DNA from: Bacteriovoracaceae bacterium
GTDB taxonomy: Bacteria; Bdellovibrionota; Bacteriovoracia; Bacteriovoracales; Bacteriovoracaceae
Reading direction: 5' to 3'
DNA: 64,000 nucleotides
Assembly (NCBI GenBank): GCA_947450475.1
Contig: CANFVK010000004.1
Location: 62,001-126,000, forward strand
Positions 17,552 through 25,736 of this stretch are shown one piece after another (the first letter of the stretch is position 1; each line of letters starts with the position of its first letter). The notes beneath the pieces are model-generated. The model was not told where the DNA came from. It did no database searches and saw only the letters and a list, made by a program, of their open reading frames with translations. The translations under genes were made by a program, and so were the position numbers.

Positions 17552-18337
17552 ATGATTGAAGTTAAAAATCTCCATGCCTCAGTTGAGACAAATGGTGAAA
17601 TAAAGGAAATTCTTAAAGGAATTAATCTGTCTGTTAAAGCTGGTGAAGTTCATGCCATTATGGGGCCCAATGGAAGCGGGAAAAGTACGTTGTCAAAAGT
17701 CATAGCTGGACACCCCTCTTTCAATGTTACAGCAGGATCTATCACATTTAAGATCAATGCTAAAGATAGAAATCTTCTCGAGCTTGAAGCTGATGAGAGG
17801 GCCAAAAATGGTATTTTTTTAGGTTTCCAATATCCTGTCGAAATACCTGGTGTTACCAATTTTACTTTTTTATTAGAATCATTTAATGAAACCTGTAAGT
17901 ACAATGGCGCACCTGAGATGAAGCCAGAAGATTTTAGAAAATTTTTAAAACCCAAATTAGATTTACTTGAAATGAATGAAACATTTCTTGATCGTCCAGT
18001 AAATACAGGCTTTTCAGGTGGTGAAAAAAAGAAAAATGAAATTCTTCAAATGGCCGTACTCAATCCGCGACTGTCTCTTTTAGACGAAACGGATTCTGGA
18101 CTAGATATAGATGCATTAAAAATAGTAGCAAAAGGTGTCAATGCAATGAAAAGCAGATTTAATGCCACTATTCTTGTTACACATTATCAAAGATTACTCG
18201 ATTATATCGTGCCAGACTTCGTACACGTTCTCTACCAAGGTGAGATTATAAAGTCTGGTGGTAAAGAATTGGCACTATTACTTGAAGAAAAAGGCTATGA
18301 CTGGCTTATTAAAGAGCATATGACTAAATCAAATTGA
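17552..18337 (+). CDS. sufC: Fe-S assembly ATPase SufC
   Basis: An ABC-type ATPase without a membrane domain. It has Walker A GPNGSGKST, the signature FSGGEKKKNEILQM, Walker B LSLLDETDSGLDIDALK with the SufC-specific DETDSGLD form, and the switch His in LVTHYQRLLDYI. It energises the SufBCD scaffold. The ATG at 17552 has an AAGGAAGA ribosome site at good spacing; an upstream in-frame ATG at 17534 overlaps the sufB end and lacks such a site. It lies between sufB and sufD as in most suf operons. Confidence 0.97.
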   Translation: MIEVKNLHASVETNGEIKEILKGINLSVKAGEVHAIMGPNGSGKSTLSKVIAGHPSFNVTAGSITFKINAKDRNLLELEADERAKNGIFLGFQYPVEIPGVTNFTFLLESFNETCKYNGAPEMKPEDFRKFLKPKLDLLEMNETFLDRPVNTGFSGGEKKKNEILQMAVLNPRLSLLDETDSGLDIDALKIVAKGVNAMKSRFNATILVTHYQRLLDYIVPDFVHVLYQGEIIKSGGKELALLLEEKGYDWLIKEHMTKSN

Positions 18338-18343
18338 GTTTAT

Positions 18344-19609
18344 ATGGAAGAATTACAAAAACAAGAAATCATAAAAAACACGACACTTCTTCAAAAGGAA
18401 GCGAATAACTTTACTCCAAGTTATAAAGATTCAATGAAAAGTGCTCTCAAGCAATTTGAGATAATGGGAATTCCATCAAAAAAAGATGAAGATTGGAAAT
18501 ACACTTCAATAGCCAAATCATTATCTTCAAGAGCATTTAATGGTAAGGAAAGTATCATTCACGATCTTCCAAAATTTATCCTAGATAAAAGAGGATATCT
18601 TATATTCAACAATGGAGTCTTTAATAAGTTTCAATCTGTTTTGCCCGCTGGATTAGAGTTAAGTAGTCTACTTAACCAAGAAAAATTTTTTGATAGCTTC
18701 GATGCTTTAAACTATGCATCGGCTTTATCGGCAATTTCATTTATTATTAAAAAAAATACTCAAATAGATTTTCCAATAAGCATTATTCACCTTGTAGACG
18801 ATATCGGTGTCAATAAGATGATTAATCCTCGGATTAATTTTATAGCTGAACCTCAGAGTAAGATGACTTTCGTTGAAATTTTTACTTCAACTCAAATTGA
18901 ATTGTTTCAATATACGACTAATTCATCAATAAATTTTATGCTTCAACCAAATTCGAAGATCGAGCATATTAAAATTCAAAATGAAGCTACCAATTCTGTG
19001 CATGTTGGTCTGACTCAAGCAAGACTTAAAAAGGATGCATCTTTTAAATCCATTACAATTGATTTTGGGTTACTGAAAGCACGGCATAATATTAATGTGG
19101 ACCTTATAGAAAATGGCTCAGAAGCAGCGGTACATGGATTGTTTGCTCTTAAAAATACTGAGCACACAGATATTTTTTCTATTATTCATCATCATGCTGG
19201 AATGACAACCTCAGAACAATTATTTAAAGGTATCGTATCCGGTAATGCGCATGGAATATTTACAGGGAAAATAATCATTGAAAAAGATGCACAATTAGTA
19301 TCTTCATCGCAGTTAAATAAAAACCTACTCCTTTCTAAAAAAGCTCATATTGACACTAGACCTCAGCTTTTAGTTCACGCGGATGATGTCAAATGTTCTC
19401 ACGGCGCAACCATCGGTCAACTCTCTCCTGATGAAGAATTTTATTTAGAATCTAGAGGAATTCCAAGTGTGCGAGCTAAAAAGATGTTATGCCATGGCTT
19501 TGCGATGGATGTCCTTTTTAAAATTGACAACGAATCCATTAGAAAAATGTGTGAACAATTGCTCGTAGAGCATTTTGAAAAAACGGCACTAAGTGATAAT
19601 AATTTATGA
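18344..19609 (+). CDS. sufD: Fe-S cluster assembly protein SufD
   Basis: SufD pairs with SufB in the SufBC2D complex and is needed for iron entry. The 421-residue protein has the conserved C-terminal region: GIFTGKIIIEKDAQLVSSSQLNKNLLLS, then DVKCSHGATIGQLSPDEEFYLESRGIP, including the conserved Cys-Ser-His. The N-terminal half is poorly conserved, as usual, but has EDWKYTSIAK. It begins six bases after sufC and overlaps the sufS start by four bases. Confidence 0.96.
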   Translation: MEELQKQEIIKNTTLLQKEANNFTPSYKDSMKSALKQFEIMGIPSKKDEDWKYTSIAKSLSSRAFNGKESIIHDLPKFILDKRGYLIFNNGVFNKFQSVLPAGLELSSLLNQEKFFDSFDALNYASALSAISFIIKKNTQIDFPISIIHLVDDIGVNKMINPRINFIAEPQSKMTFVEIFTSTQIELFQYTTNSSINFMLQPNSKIEHIKIQNEATNSVHVGLTQARLKKDASFKSITIDFGLLKARHNINVDLIENGSEAAVHGLFALKNTEHTDIFSIIHHHAGMTTSEQLFKGIVSGNAHGIFTGKIIIEKDAQLVSSSQLNKNLLLSKKAHIDTRPQLLVHADDVKCSHGATIGQLSPDEEFYLESRGIPSVRAKKMLCHGFAMDVLFKIDNESIRKMCEQLLVEHFEKTALSDNNL

Positions 19610-20820
19610 ATATTGAAAATATTAGAAAAGAGTTCCCTCAAATCAATACTATTATAAATGGACAGCCTTTAGTTTATTTTGACAATGCCGCGACAACTCT
19701 AAAGCCACAGATCGTTATTAATGCCATTACTCAGTATTATTCTCATCGCGTAGCCAACGTTCACCGAGGTGTTCATTCACTTTCGGAAGCTGGAACTAGA
19801 GAATTTGAAGATACAAGAATTGCAGTTAAAGAACTTATCAATGCTAAAGAATCTTGTGAAATCATTTTCACAAAGGGAACGACCGAATCCTTAAACCTCT
19901 TGGCCCATAGTTTTGGTAAGACGTTTTTAAAAGCTGGTGATGAAATTTTGCTTTCACTTATGGAGCATCATTCTAATATTGTTCCTTGGCAAATGGTTGC
20001 CGAAGCAACTGGAGCAGTCATAAAAGTTGTCCCCATCAATTCGCTTGGCGAATTAGATTTAAATGCCTACAAAAGCTTACTGACAACTAAAACCAAAATC
20101 GTATCTATTTCACATATCTCCAATACACTTGGAACGATTAACCCTATCAAAAGTATGATTAAAGAAGCACACAATGTAGGAGCTAAATTCTGTGTTGATG
20201 CTGCTCAATCTATTGGACATTTTAAAATCGATGTTCAAGATTTAAATTGTGATTTCTTGGCTTTTTCTGCTCATAAACTTTATGGCCCAAATGGAGTTGG
20301 AGTTTTATATGGAAAAGAAGATTTGCTCAACATCATGCCACCCTACCAAGGGGGAGGTGCGATGATTTCAGAAGTGCGCTTTGAGAAGACAACTTACCAT
20401 AATCTTCCCAATAAATTTGAAGCCGGCACACCTGTGATAGCAGAAATTATTGCATTTAAAAGTGCCATCAACTACGTCTTAGAAATTGGTTTTGATAACA
20501 TTACGAAAATTGAAAAAGAACTACTGAGTTATGCAACTATCGAAATAAAAAAAATAGAGGGAATAAAAATTCTAGGGATTTCAGCTGAAAAGTCTGCGGT
20601 TTTATCCTTTGTCATAGATGGAATTCATCCTCATGACCTTGGGACACTTTTAGACAAGCAAGGAGTTGCAATAAGAACAGGACACCATTGCACCCAACCT
20701 TTGCTTCAATATTTTGGGGCTACAGCAGCTGCGAGGGCGTCATTTGCCTTTTATAACACCAAAGAAGAAATAGATATTTTTATTAAAGCACTTAAGAAAG
20801 CATGTGAATTATTAAAATAG
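19606..20820 (+). CDS. sufS: Cysteine desulfurase SufS
   Basis: A PLP enzyme that takes sulfur from cysteine for Fe-S assembly. The 404 residues include YFDNAATTLKP, the PLP-binding Lys224 in FLAFSAHKLYGPNGVGVLYG, His/Asp cofactor contacts (CVDAAQSIGHF), and the catalytic Cys362 in RTGHHCTQPLL, the group II (SufS) form with a short Cys loop. Sulfur would pass to SufB; no SufE or SufU is seen nearby, so the relay partner is elsewhere or absent. Translationally coupled to sufD. Confidence 0.96.
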   Translation: MNIENIRKEFPQINTIINGQPLVYFDNAATTLKPQIVINAITQYYSHRVANVHRGVHSLSEAGTREFEDTRIAVKELINAKESCEIIFTKGTTESLNLLAHSFGKTFLKAGDEILLSLMEHHSNIVPWQMVAEATGAVIKVVPINSLGELDLNAYKSLLTTKTKIVSISHISNTLGTINPIKSMIKEAHNVGAKFCVDAAQSIGHFKIDVQDLNCDFLAFSAHKLYGPNGVGVLYGKEDLLNIMPPYQGGGAMISEVRFEKTTYHNLPNKFEAGTPVIAEIIAFKSAINYVLEIGFDNITKIEKELLSYATIEIKKIEGIKILGISAEKSAVLSFVIDGIHPHDLGTLLDKQGVAIRTGHHCTQPLLQYFGATAAARASFAFYNTKEEIDIFIKALKKACELLK

Positions 20821-20831
20821 TAAGGAAATAT

Positions 20832-21413
20832 ATGGAAAACCAAAAAAAAGATTTTTTTCTAGATATAGACATTCAGCCAACACCAAACCCAAATGCATTA
20901 AAATTTATTCTTAACAAGCCAGTTAAAAATGTTGGCAACTCTACTTATAAATCTCCCAGTGAATGTGGAGAAAATAATTTAGCTTTGGAATTGTTTAAAA
21001 TCAGAGGCATTGACCAACTTCATTTTTTTGAAAATGTCATTGCGATAACTAAATTCTCTTACGAAGATTGGAATTCTGTTGAAACCAATGTTATGAAAAC
21101 CCTGCAAGAACAAATGCCTTCTCATAATCCAGATTACAATGATCCTAATCCTGAAGCAGAGAGACGAAATAATTTATCTCCAGAATTGAAACAAATTGAA
21201 TCTATTCTCGATAAAACAATTCGCCCAGGCTTGCAAGCAGATGGTGGAGACATACAAGCACTCACTTACCAAGACAATATTTTAATGGTTAAATACCAAG
21301 GTGCATGTGGAACTTGTCCAAGCTCAACAACTGGAACACTCGAAGCAATCAAAGCCATTCTTCGCGACGAAATCAATCCTGAAATAGAAGTGTATATCGC
21401 TCCAGAATTTTAA
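20832..21413 (+). CDS. Nfu-type Fe-S carrier (Nfu N-terminal plus NifU C-terminal domain)
   Basis: A 193-residue protein with two parts. The N-terminal Nfu domain begins DIQPTPNPNALKFILN and contains FFENVIAITKF. A C-terminal NifU-like domain has RPGLQADGGDIQALTYQ and the cluster-binding CGTC (Cys159, Cys162). This is the mitochondrial-NFU1-like architecture, used to deliver assembled clusters to client enzymes. It ends the suf operon, 11 bases after sufS, with an AAGGAA ribosome site. Confidence 0.92.
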   Translation: MENQKKDFFLDIDIQPTPNPNALKFILNKPVKNVGNSTYKSPSECGENNLALELFKIRGIDQLHFFENVIAITKFSYEDWNSVETNVMKTLQEQMPSHNPDYNDPNPEAERRNNLSPELKQIESILDKTIRPGLQADGGDIQALTYQDNILMVKYQGACGTCPSSTTGTLEAIKAILRDEINPEIEVYIAPEF

Positions 21414-21429
21414 TTTTATCGATAAAATT
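21412..21429 (+). terminator. AT-only palindrome at the end of the suf operon
   Basis: A perfect 18-base palindrome (AATTTTATCGATAAAATT) overlaps the nfu stop codon and is followed by T and A runs. The stem is almost all A-T, so it is a weak terminator at best; it could equally be a protein-binding palindrome. Confidence 0.35.
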
Positions 21430-21627
21430 TTTAAAAAAATTCTGATCGATTTCTCCAATGAAAATAATGAGTTTTAGATTCTAAAAATTACTAACATTAA
21501 AAATGCCAATGACCAACTAATCTCGTCCAGCAAAAGCAAGTTATTAAAATTACTTCTAAGGTTTTTTAAACTCATTTCCGAATTGATGGCTAAACATTTC
21601 ATTTAACATCAACAGGAGAACATTTTT

Positions 21628-22269
21628 ATGTTTTACAAATGGAAAAATTATTTAGTCGTGACGATGGCCATTTTTACCTTAGGCTTTGCAACTTCATGTG
21701 GAGGTGGTGGAGTAGGCAATATTCAGATTGCCGGAGTTAGAGGCCCAACAGTAGCTCTATCTCAAGATAATCTACTTATCTCTATGGTATTTGAAAATGT
21801 TCAATTGGATGGTGGTCTTAGATACAATATACCTAAATATAAATACTCTTACTTAGAAATATCTCCAGATCTTCAATCAAGCGGAACATTGATGAGTATT
21901 TCAATATCTGTAAAAGATATAATTGAAGGAAATCTTGATCGTCTTGATCCACAAAAACTTCCCGGAGGTAGAAATCTTCCAGGGGTAAGTGGTGGATCGC
22001 TTCCAGCTGTCGCGTTTTCAATTGAAAAATTTCATAACATGACTTTTTATCTAGGAAAACAAGTCTTCGGAATTTTTGTTCCAGCTAAAATTGGAGTTGA
22101 TGGTGCCATTGCGAGCTTTAGATATTATGTTAGTCAAAAAGCGGCCGGTACAATTTCATTGGTCGGTAATGATGAAAGTGGCGATAATGCTGGAGTCCTT
22201 TTGCTATTAGATATTTCTGGTTCGACAAAAACAAAAATGATGAATTTATATAATCAATATAAACATTAA
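21628..22269 (+). CDS. Putative lipoprotein of unknown function
   Basis: The N-terminus is a lipoprotein signal: charged MFYKWKNYL, a hydrophobic core, then ATSC with Cys24 followed by GGGG, a Gly-rich linker. The 213-residue product is probably anchored to a membrane. The mature domain contains beta-strand-like segments and a Pro/Gly-rich loop (LPGGRNLPGVSGGSLP), but no family I recognise. It stands alone between the suf operon and a convergent transporter gene. A strong AGGAG ribosome site precedes the ATG. Confidence 0.75.
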   Translation: MFYKWKNYLVVTMAIFTLGFATSCGGGGVGNIQIAGVRGPTVALSQDNLLISMVFENVQLDGGLRYNIPKYKYSYLEISPDLQSSGTLMSISISVKDIIEGNLDRLDPQKLPGGRNLPGVSGGSLPAVAFSIEKFHNMTFYLGKQVFGIFVPAKIGVDGAIASFRYYVSQKAAGTISLVGNDESGDNAGVLLLLDISGSTKTKMMNLYNQYKH

Positions 22270-22276
22270 TTTGACT

Positions 22277-22308
22277 TCACCGCTGCCCTTTTTTTTGGGT
22301 AGCGGTGA
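22277..22308. repeat. Inverted repeat at the convergent gene ends
   Basis: TCACCGCTGCCC (22277-22288) pairs with GGGTAGCGGTGA (22297-22308), 12 pairs with one G-T wobble, around a loop of eight T. It covers the last codons of the EamA gene and lies seven bases after the lipoprotein stop. No U-tract follows on either strand, but its location suggests a role in ending or stabilising both transcripts. Confidence 0.45.
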
Positions 22309-23173
22309 CTTCTCTTCCGAAGTAGGGTACCAAAATTACCGATGATAAAATACAAATTGCACCCAATAAGTTTAGGGTATTTAATTTTTCTCTAAAAACT
22401 ATAAAACCAAACAATGCAGCAAATGGAGACTCCATTAAAAAAATGAGACCTGCAATATGGGCAGGAATTTTTTTTTGAGCAATAATTTGTATTGTATAAG
22501 CGAACATACTTGAAATAATGCTTAAAAATAGCATTCCCCAAATTGCCAAATAACCAATATCATGAATTGAAGAATAATGAATTCCACCTTTTAAGGCGAA
22601 TGCGAGAATTGTGCAAAATACTCCGACAAAAAGACTTTGTAAAAAATTGAATTCAACTGGAGATGCAATAGAGTTGGCAATTTTTCCAACGTAAAGGATA
22701 TGAAGTGCGGCACTGATTGAGCACAAAAGAGTTAAAAAATCTCCTCGGTTCAAATCCTTTATTTCTAGATTGCACATTAAAGCCATACCAAAAAGAGCCA
22801 ATAAAATGAGAACCCAAAAAGTTGAACGATAGCGACTTCCAACAAAAAGCATGCAAATAAGTGGAACAAAGAGTGAATAAAGAGTTGTGATAAAACCACT
22901 TTTGGCAACAGTGGTAATGGTTAAACCAATAGTTTGAAAAAGCAGCATCCCCATTAGAAAAAATGAACTTATTAAAGATTTTTTTAAAATATTATCTTTA
23001 CGCCAAAAAGATTTTTTGTAGCAAAGAAACGGAAGACTCAAAAATCCAACGAGAATAAATCTCAAAGCTGTTGACCAATACGGGTCAAAAGAAACAAAGG
23101 TCCAGCGAGTTGCAACAAATCCAAATCCCCATATTGCGGAAGATAATATCAGTAGTAGTATATTAGAAATCAT
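22277..23173 (-). CDS. EamA-family (DMT superfamily) transporter
   Basis: A 298-residue integral membrane protein with about ten hydrophobic helices in two repeats. The first repeat contains SSAIWGFGFVATRWTFVSFDPYWSTALRFILVG, the typical EamA opening with the conserved Trp-Gly and Arg-Phe. The second contains FLMESPFAALFGFIVFREKLNTLNLLGAICILSSVIL, the typical EamA ending with the ExP-x-x-A and ExL pattern. Substrates of such exporters (amino acids, metabolites) cannot be told from sequence. Its ATG overlaps the hemF stop by four bases, so the two are co-transcribed. Confidence 0.9.
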   Translation of the reverse strand: MISNILLLILSSAIWGFGFVATRWTFVSFDPYWSTALRFILVGFLSLPFLCYKKSFWRKDNILKKSLISSFFLMGMLLFQTIGLTITTVAKSGFITTLYSLFVPLICMLFVGSRYRSTFWVLILLALFGMALMCNLEIKDLNRGDFLTLLCSISAALHILYVGKIANSIASPVEFNFLQSLFVGVFCTILAFALKGGIHYSSIHDIGYLAIWGMLFLSIISSMFAYTIQIIAQKKIPAHIAGLIFLMESPFAALFGFIVFREKLNTLNLLGAICILSSVILVPYFGREVTATQKKGQR

Positions 23174-24087
23174 TCAAGATCCAACATATGGTTTTCGGCA
23201 AAATAATATTTCATCATTTCTTCGTGAGGAGATCCGCTTTGTGGTTTATATTTATATGAAAATTTAGCCCTTGCTGGCAAAGAAATAAGAATTGAATCAG
23301 TTCTGCCGTTAGTTTTTAAACCAAACATAGTTCCCCTATCATGCAATAAATTAAATTCAACATATCGACCGCGTCGATGAAGTTGAAAATCTTCATCAGC
23401 TTGGGAGTAAACTTCTTTTTTACGTTTCTCTAAAATTGGAAAATAGGATTCGATAAAATGATTCGATAGATCGATAACCATTGCCATATCAGAATCAAGA
23501 TCTTGAGTATTGAAGTGGTCAAAAAAAATGCCACTAATTCCCCTCATCTCATTTTGACGGTGAGAATTTACAAAATACCTATCGCATTCTTTCCTCATCC
23601 AATCATAGTGTCCATAGGGGGTACAAGCTTTTTTCCAAACCCCAAGAAAAGATTTAAAATCCTCCGGATAGGGATAATAGGGGGTCAAATCTGCACCGCC
23701 TCCAAACCAAATTTTTTCACCTGCTTGGATCATTCTAAAATTAGCATGCACTGTTGGTACTCTTGGGTTTTTCGGATGGATAATCAGTGAAAGACCACAT
23801 GCCCACATTTGATCATTAGTACCACCCAACTTTAATGCGAAATCAGGATCAATTGATCCATAAACTTCCGAAGTGTTTACCCCTGCATTTTCAATGATTT
23901 CGCCTGAAAATGCCCGAGTAATCCCTCCCCCTCCAGGTTTGCCTTGAAAATCTTGTCTATTCCAAGGATCTTCTATCAGTTGCAATTGGGGGTCTTGGGC
24001 CTTAAGGTCCGAAGTTATTTTATTTTGCAAAGCTAGAACATGTTGATGAAATTGATTTTTCCTATTCTCTATTTGATTGCCAGTCAT
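23170..24087 (-). CDS. hemF: Oxygen-dependent coproporphyrinogen III oxidase
   Basis: HemF converts coproporphyrinogen III to protoporphyrinogen IX in haem synthesis using O2. The family blocks are all visible: GGGGITRAFSGEIIENAGVN, the active-site WFGGGADLTPYYPYPED, GISGIFFDHFN, and RRGRYVEFNLLHDRGTMFGLKTNGRTDSILISLP, and the length (305) is typical. It implies aerobic haem production. It is divergent from an envelope protein gene and followed by a coupled EamA transporter gene. Confidence 0.97.
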   Translation of the reverse strand: MTGNQIENRKNQFHQHVLALQNKITSDLKAQDPQLQLIEDPWNRQDFQGKPGGGGITRAFSGEIIENAGVNTSEVYGSIDPDFALKLGGTNDQMWACGLSLIIHPKNPRVPTVHANFRMIQAGEKIWFGGGADLTPYYPYPEDFKSFLGVWKKACTPYGHYDWMRKECDRYFVNSHRQNEMRGISGIFFDHFNTQDLDSDMAMVIDLSNHFIESYFPILEKRKKEVYSQADEDFQLHRRGRYVEFNLLHDRGTMFGLKTNGRTDSILISLPARAKFSYKYKPQSGSPHEEMMKYYFAENHMLDLE

Positions 24088-24181
24088 AACCTACCTTTCT
24101 CTATTGCCATAAGATTTCCCAAGAGTGTAGCCTTGTGCTTAAAAAGTGCTAAAATCGGCTACGAATAATCGATATCATGAA

Positions 24182-24847
24182 ATGAATAAACTTGTCCTGA
24201 TCTTCATCATAATTAATGCTTCTTTGGGATTATTTTCCAGTTTAGCCTGCTCAGCAGAGACACCACTACAACCAGTAGATCCTATTTACCATTTCGGCTA
24301 CAACGATCGTGAGCATAGTTATTCTGAAAATTTTAAAAATATCAGCATTGTCTACGGAATGACTTGGTTTTTTTATCCTTTGGTTCAACCAAAAGTTTTT
24401 CATGGCGCAGGTGGTATTAAAAATTATCAAAAAAATTTTGGTAAATTAGTCTTCGATCAAGATGAGCCCTTCTGGAATGAATTTATCCACCCAATCACAG
24501 GTGCTCAACTATACCTATTATATCGAGCTGATGGATATGATCGACTTAGAGCTTTAGAAATGACGCTTATCTCTTCCTCATTGTTTGAATTTACAGTCGA
24601 AATCTTTACTGAGCCGGCCAGTGTTCAAGACCTTTATCAAACGCCGATACTAGGTACGGTACTTGGCTATGGTCTTGAAAATATATCCATGTTCTTGCTT
24701 AACTCCGATACGACAATGGGTCTTATCATTGGGCATCTTATCAATCCTGCAACACTTTTACCAATGTATGAAGGCAGAAGTTATCTCATTCCCTTGCTAG
24801 ATGAAAAAGATAAAGGTGCCATGATTAAAATGGAGTTTAATTTCTGA
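24182..24847 (+). CDS. Envelope protein resembling the DUF3943 family
   Basis: A 221-residue protein with a signal peptide (KLVLIFIIINASLGLFSSLACSA; an Ala-Cys near the end could also be a weak lipobox). The central part has the pattern NEFIHPITGAQLYLLYRADGYDRLRALEMTLISSSLFEFTVEIFTEPASVQDLYQTPILGTVLG. It matches what I recall of DUF3943: N-x-x-HP-x-x-G, a Gly-Tyr pair, E-x-x-x-E, and D-x-x-x-TP-x-x-G. Function is unknown. The ATG at 24182 gives a clean signal peptide; an in-frame start at 24146 is possible. Its stop overlaps the next ATG by one base. Confidence 0.65.
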   Translation: MNKLVLIFIIINASLGLFSSLACSAETPLQPVDPIYHFGYNDREHSYSENFKNISIVYGMTWFFYPLVQPKVFHGAGGIKNYQKNFGKLVFDQDEPFWNEFIHPITGAQLYLLYRADGYDRLRALEMTLISSSLFEFTVEIFTEPASVQDLYQTPILGTVLGYGLENISMFLLNSDTTMGLIIGHLINPATLLPMYEGRSYLIPLLDEKDKGAMIKMEFNF

Positions 24848-25548
24848 TGAAAAACTTCATTAATTTTATGATTCTAACTTTGATTTCTTTCTCAATAGCA
24901 GAAGCTGCCGAATTAACGGATCATAATTTTAATCTAAAAACTGGACTTAGTTTTAATCGATCTTCTCTAAAAACTAGTCTATTGCCAGATTCCCCCAAAA
25001 AGGAAGACGAGACATCTAACAGTGGTATAGGTTTCTATACAAGCTTTGGCCATAAGTGGAGCAAATGGGAAATTCTTGCGTCTTCCGATGTTGTGTTTGG
25101 AAATCTAAGCGATTTATCATTTGCAATAGATTCCTATCAAATTAGAGGAAGCGGTCATTACCGCATTTTTTCACTATCTCCGATGATTAAATATTTTACC
25201 AATTATGTTTATAAGAATAGATGGAATCTATACTCTTCTTTCGGACCAACTCTTTCGTTACATACTTTCATTGTTAATCGTACAGATAAAAACTCAACTT
25301 TTAACTCAAGTAAAAGAATCAGCTTTGAAAATAAAGGACTAAGCTTAAATGTCGGGTTTGAAGAAGTTGTCGCTTATAAATCAATTCACTCAACATTTTT
25401 TGAAATTGGTTACAGTTATATGAGAAGTAATCAAGTTTTTATTGTAGATGCTAGTGATTTCAAAGATGTTAAGACTCTATCCAATTCAGCTTCAAAAGAC
25501 TTTTCAGGTCGTTACGTTTTCCTTCGTTTAGGCTTTACTCTCTTTTAG
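24847..25548 (+). CDS. Putative outer-membrane beta-barrel protein
   Basis: A 233-residue protein with a signal peptide (LTLISFSIAEAAE) and regularly alternating polar/aromatic strands throughout, e.g. GIGFYTSFGHKWSKWEILASSD and WNLYSSFGPTLSLHTFIV. It ends RYVFLRLGFTLF, with the terminal Phe typical of a C-terminal barrel signal recognised by the BAM complex. Probably an 8- to 10-stranded OmpA/OmpW-type barrel. It is coupled to the preceding DUF3943-like gene, which suggests the two act together in the envelope. Confidence 0.7.
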   Translation: MKNFINFMILTLISFSIAEAAELTDHNFNLKTGLSFNRSSLKTSLLPDSPKKEDETSNSGIGFYTSFGHKWSKWEILASSDVVFGNLSDLSFAIDSYQIRGSGHYRIFSLSPMIKYFTNYVYKNRWNLYSSFGPTLSLHTFIVNRTDKNSTFNSSKRISFENKGLSLNVGFEEVVAYKSIHSTFFEIGYSYMRSNQVFIVDASDFKDVKTLSNSASKDFSGRYVFLRLGFTLF

Positions 25549-25736
25549 ATTTTCAACACCATGGCCTGTCTCCTCCATTAAAAATGGTCAACTGAAAATT
25601 GACTCTTAATAGATAACTTATCTTTTCACTTGGTTAATCTCAATAAAAATCAAACCTAAAGAAGTCTCCTATAATGAACGAAAAGCTAATGCGGAGTTTT
25701 ATTACTTCGAGCGCTTTAAGTAAGACAAGGATGCTT

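Noticed and set aside
22277-22308. Hairpin as a normal intrinsic terminator
   Set aside because: The T run is in the loop and not after the stem; listed only as an inverted repeat.
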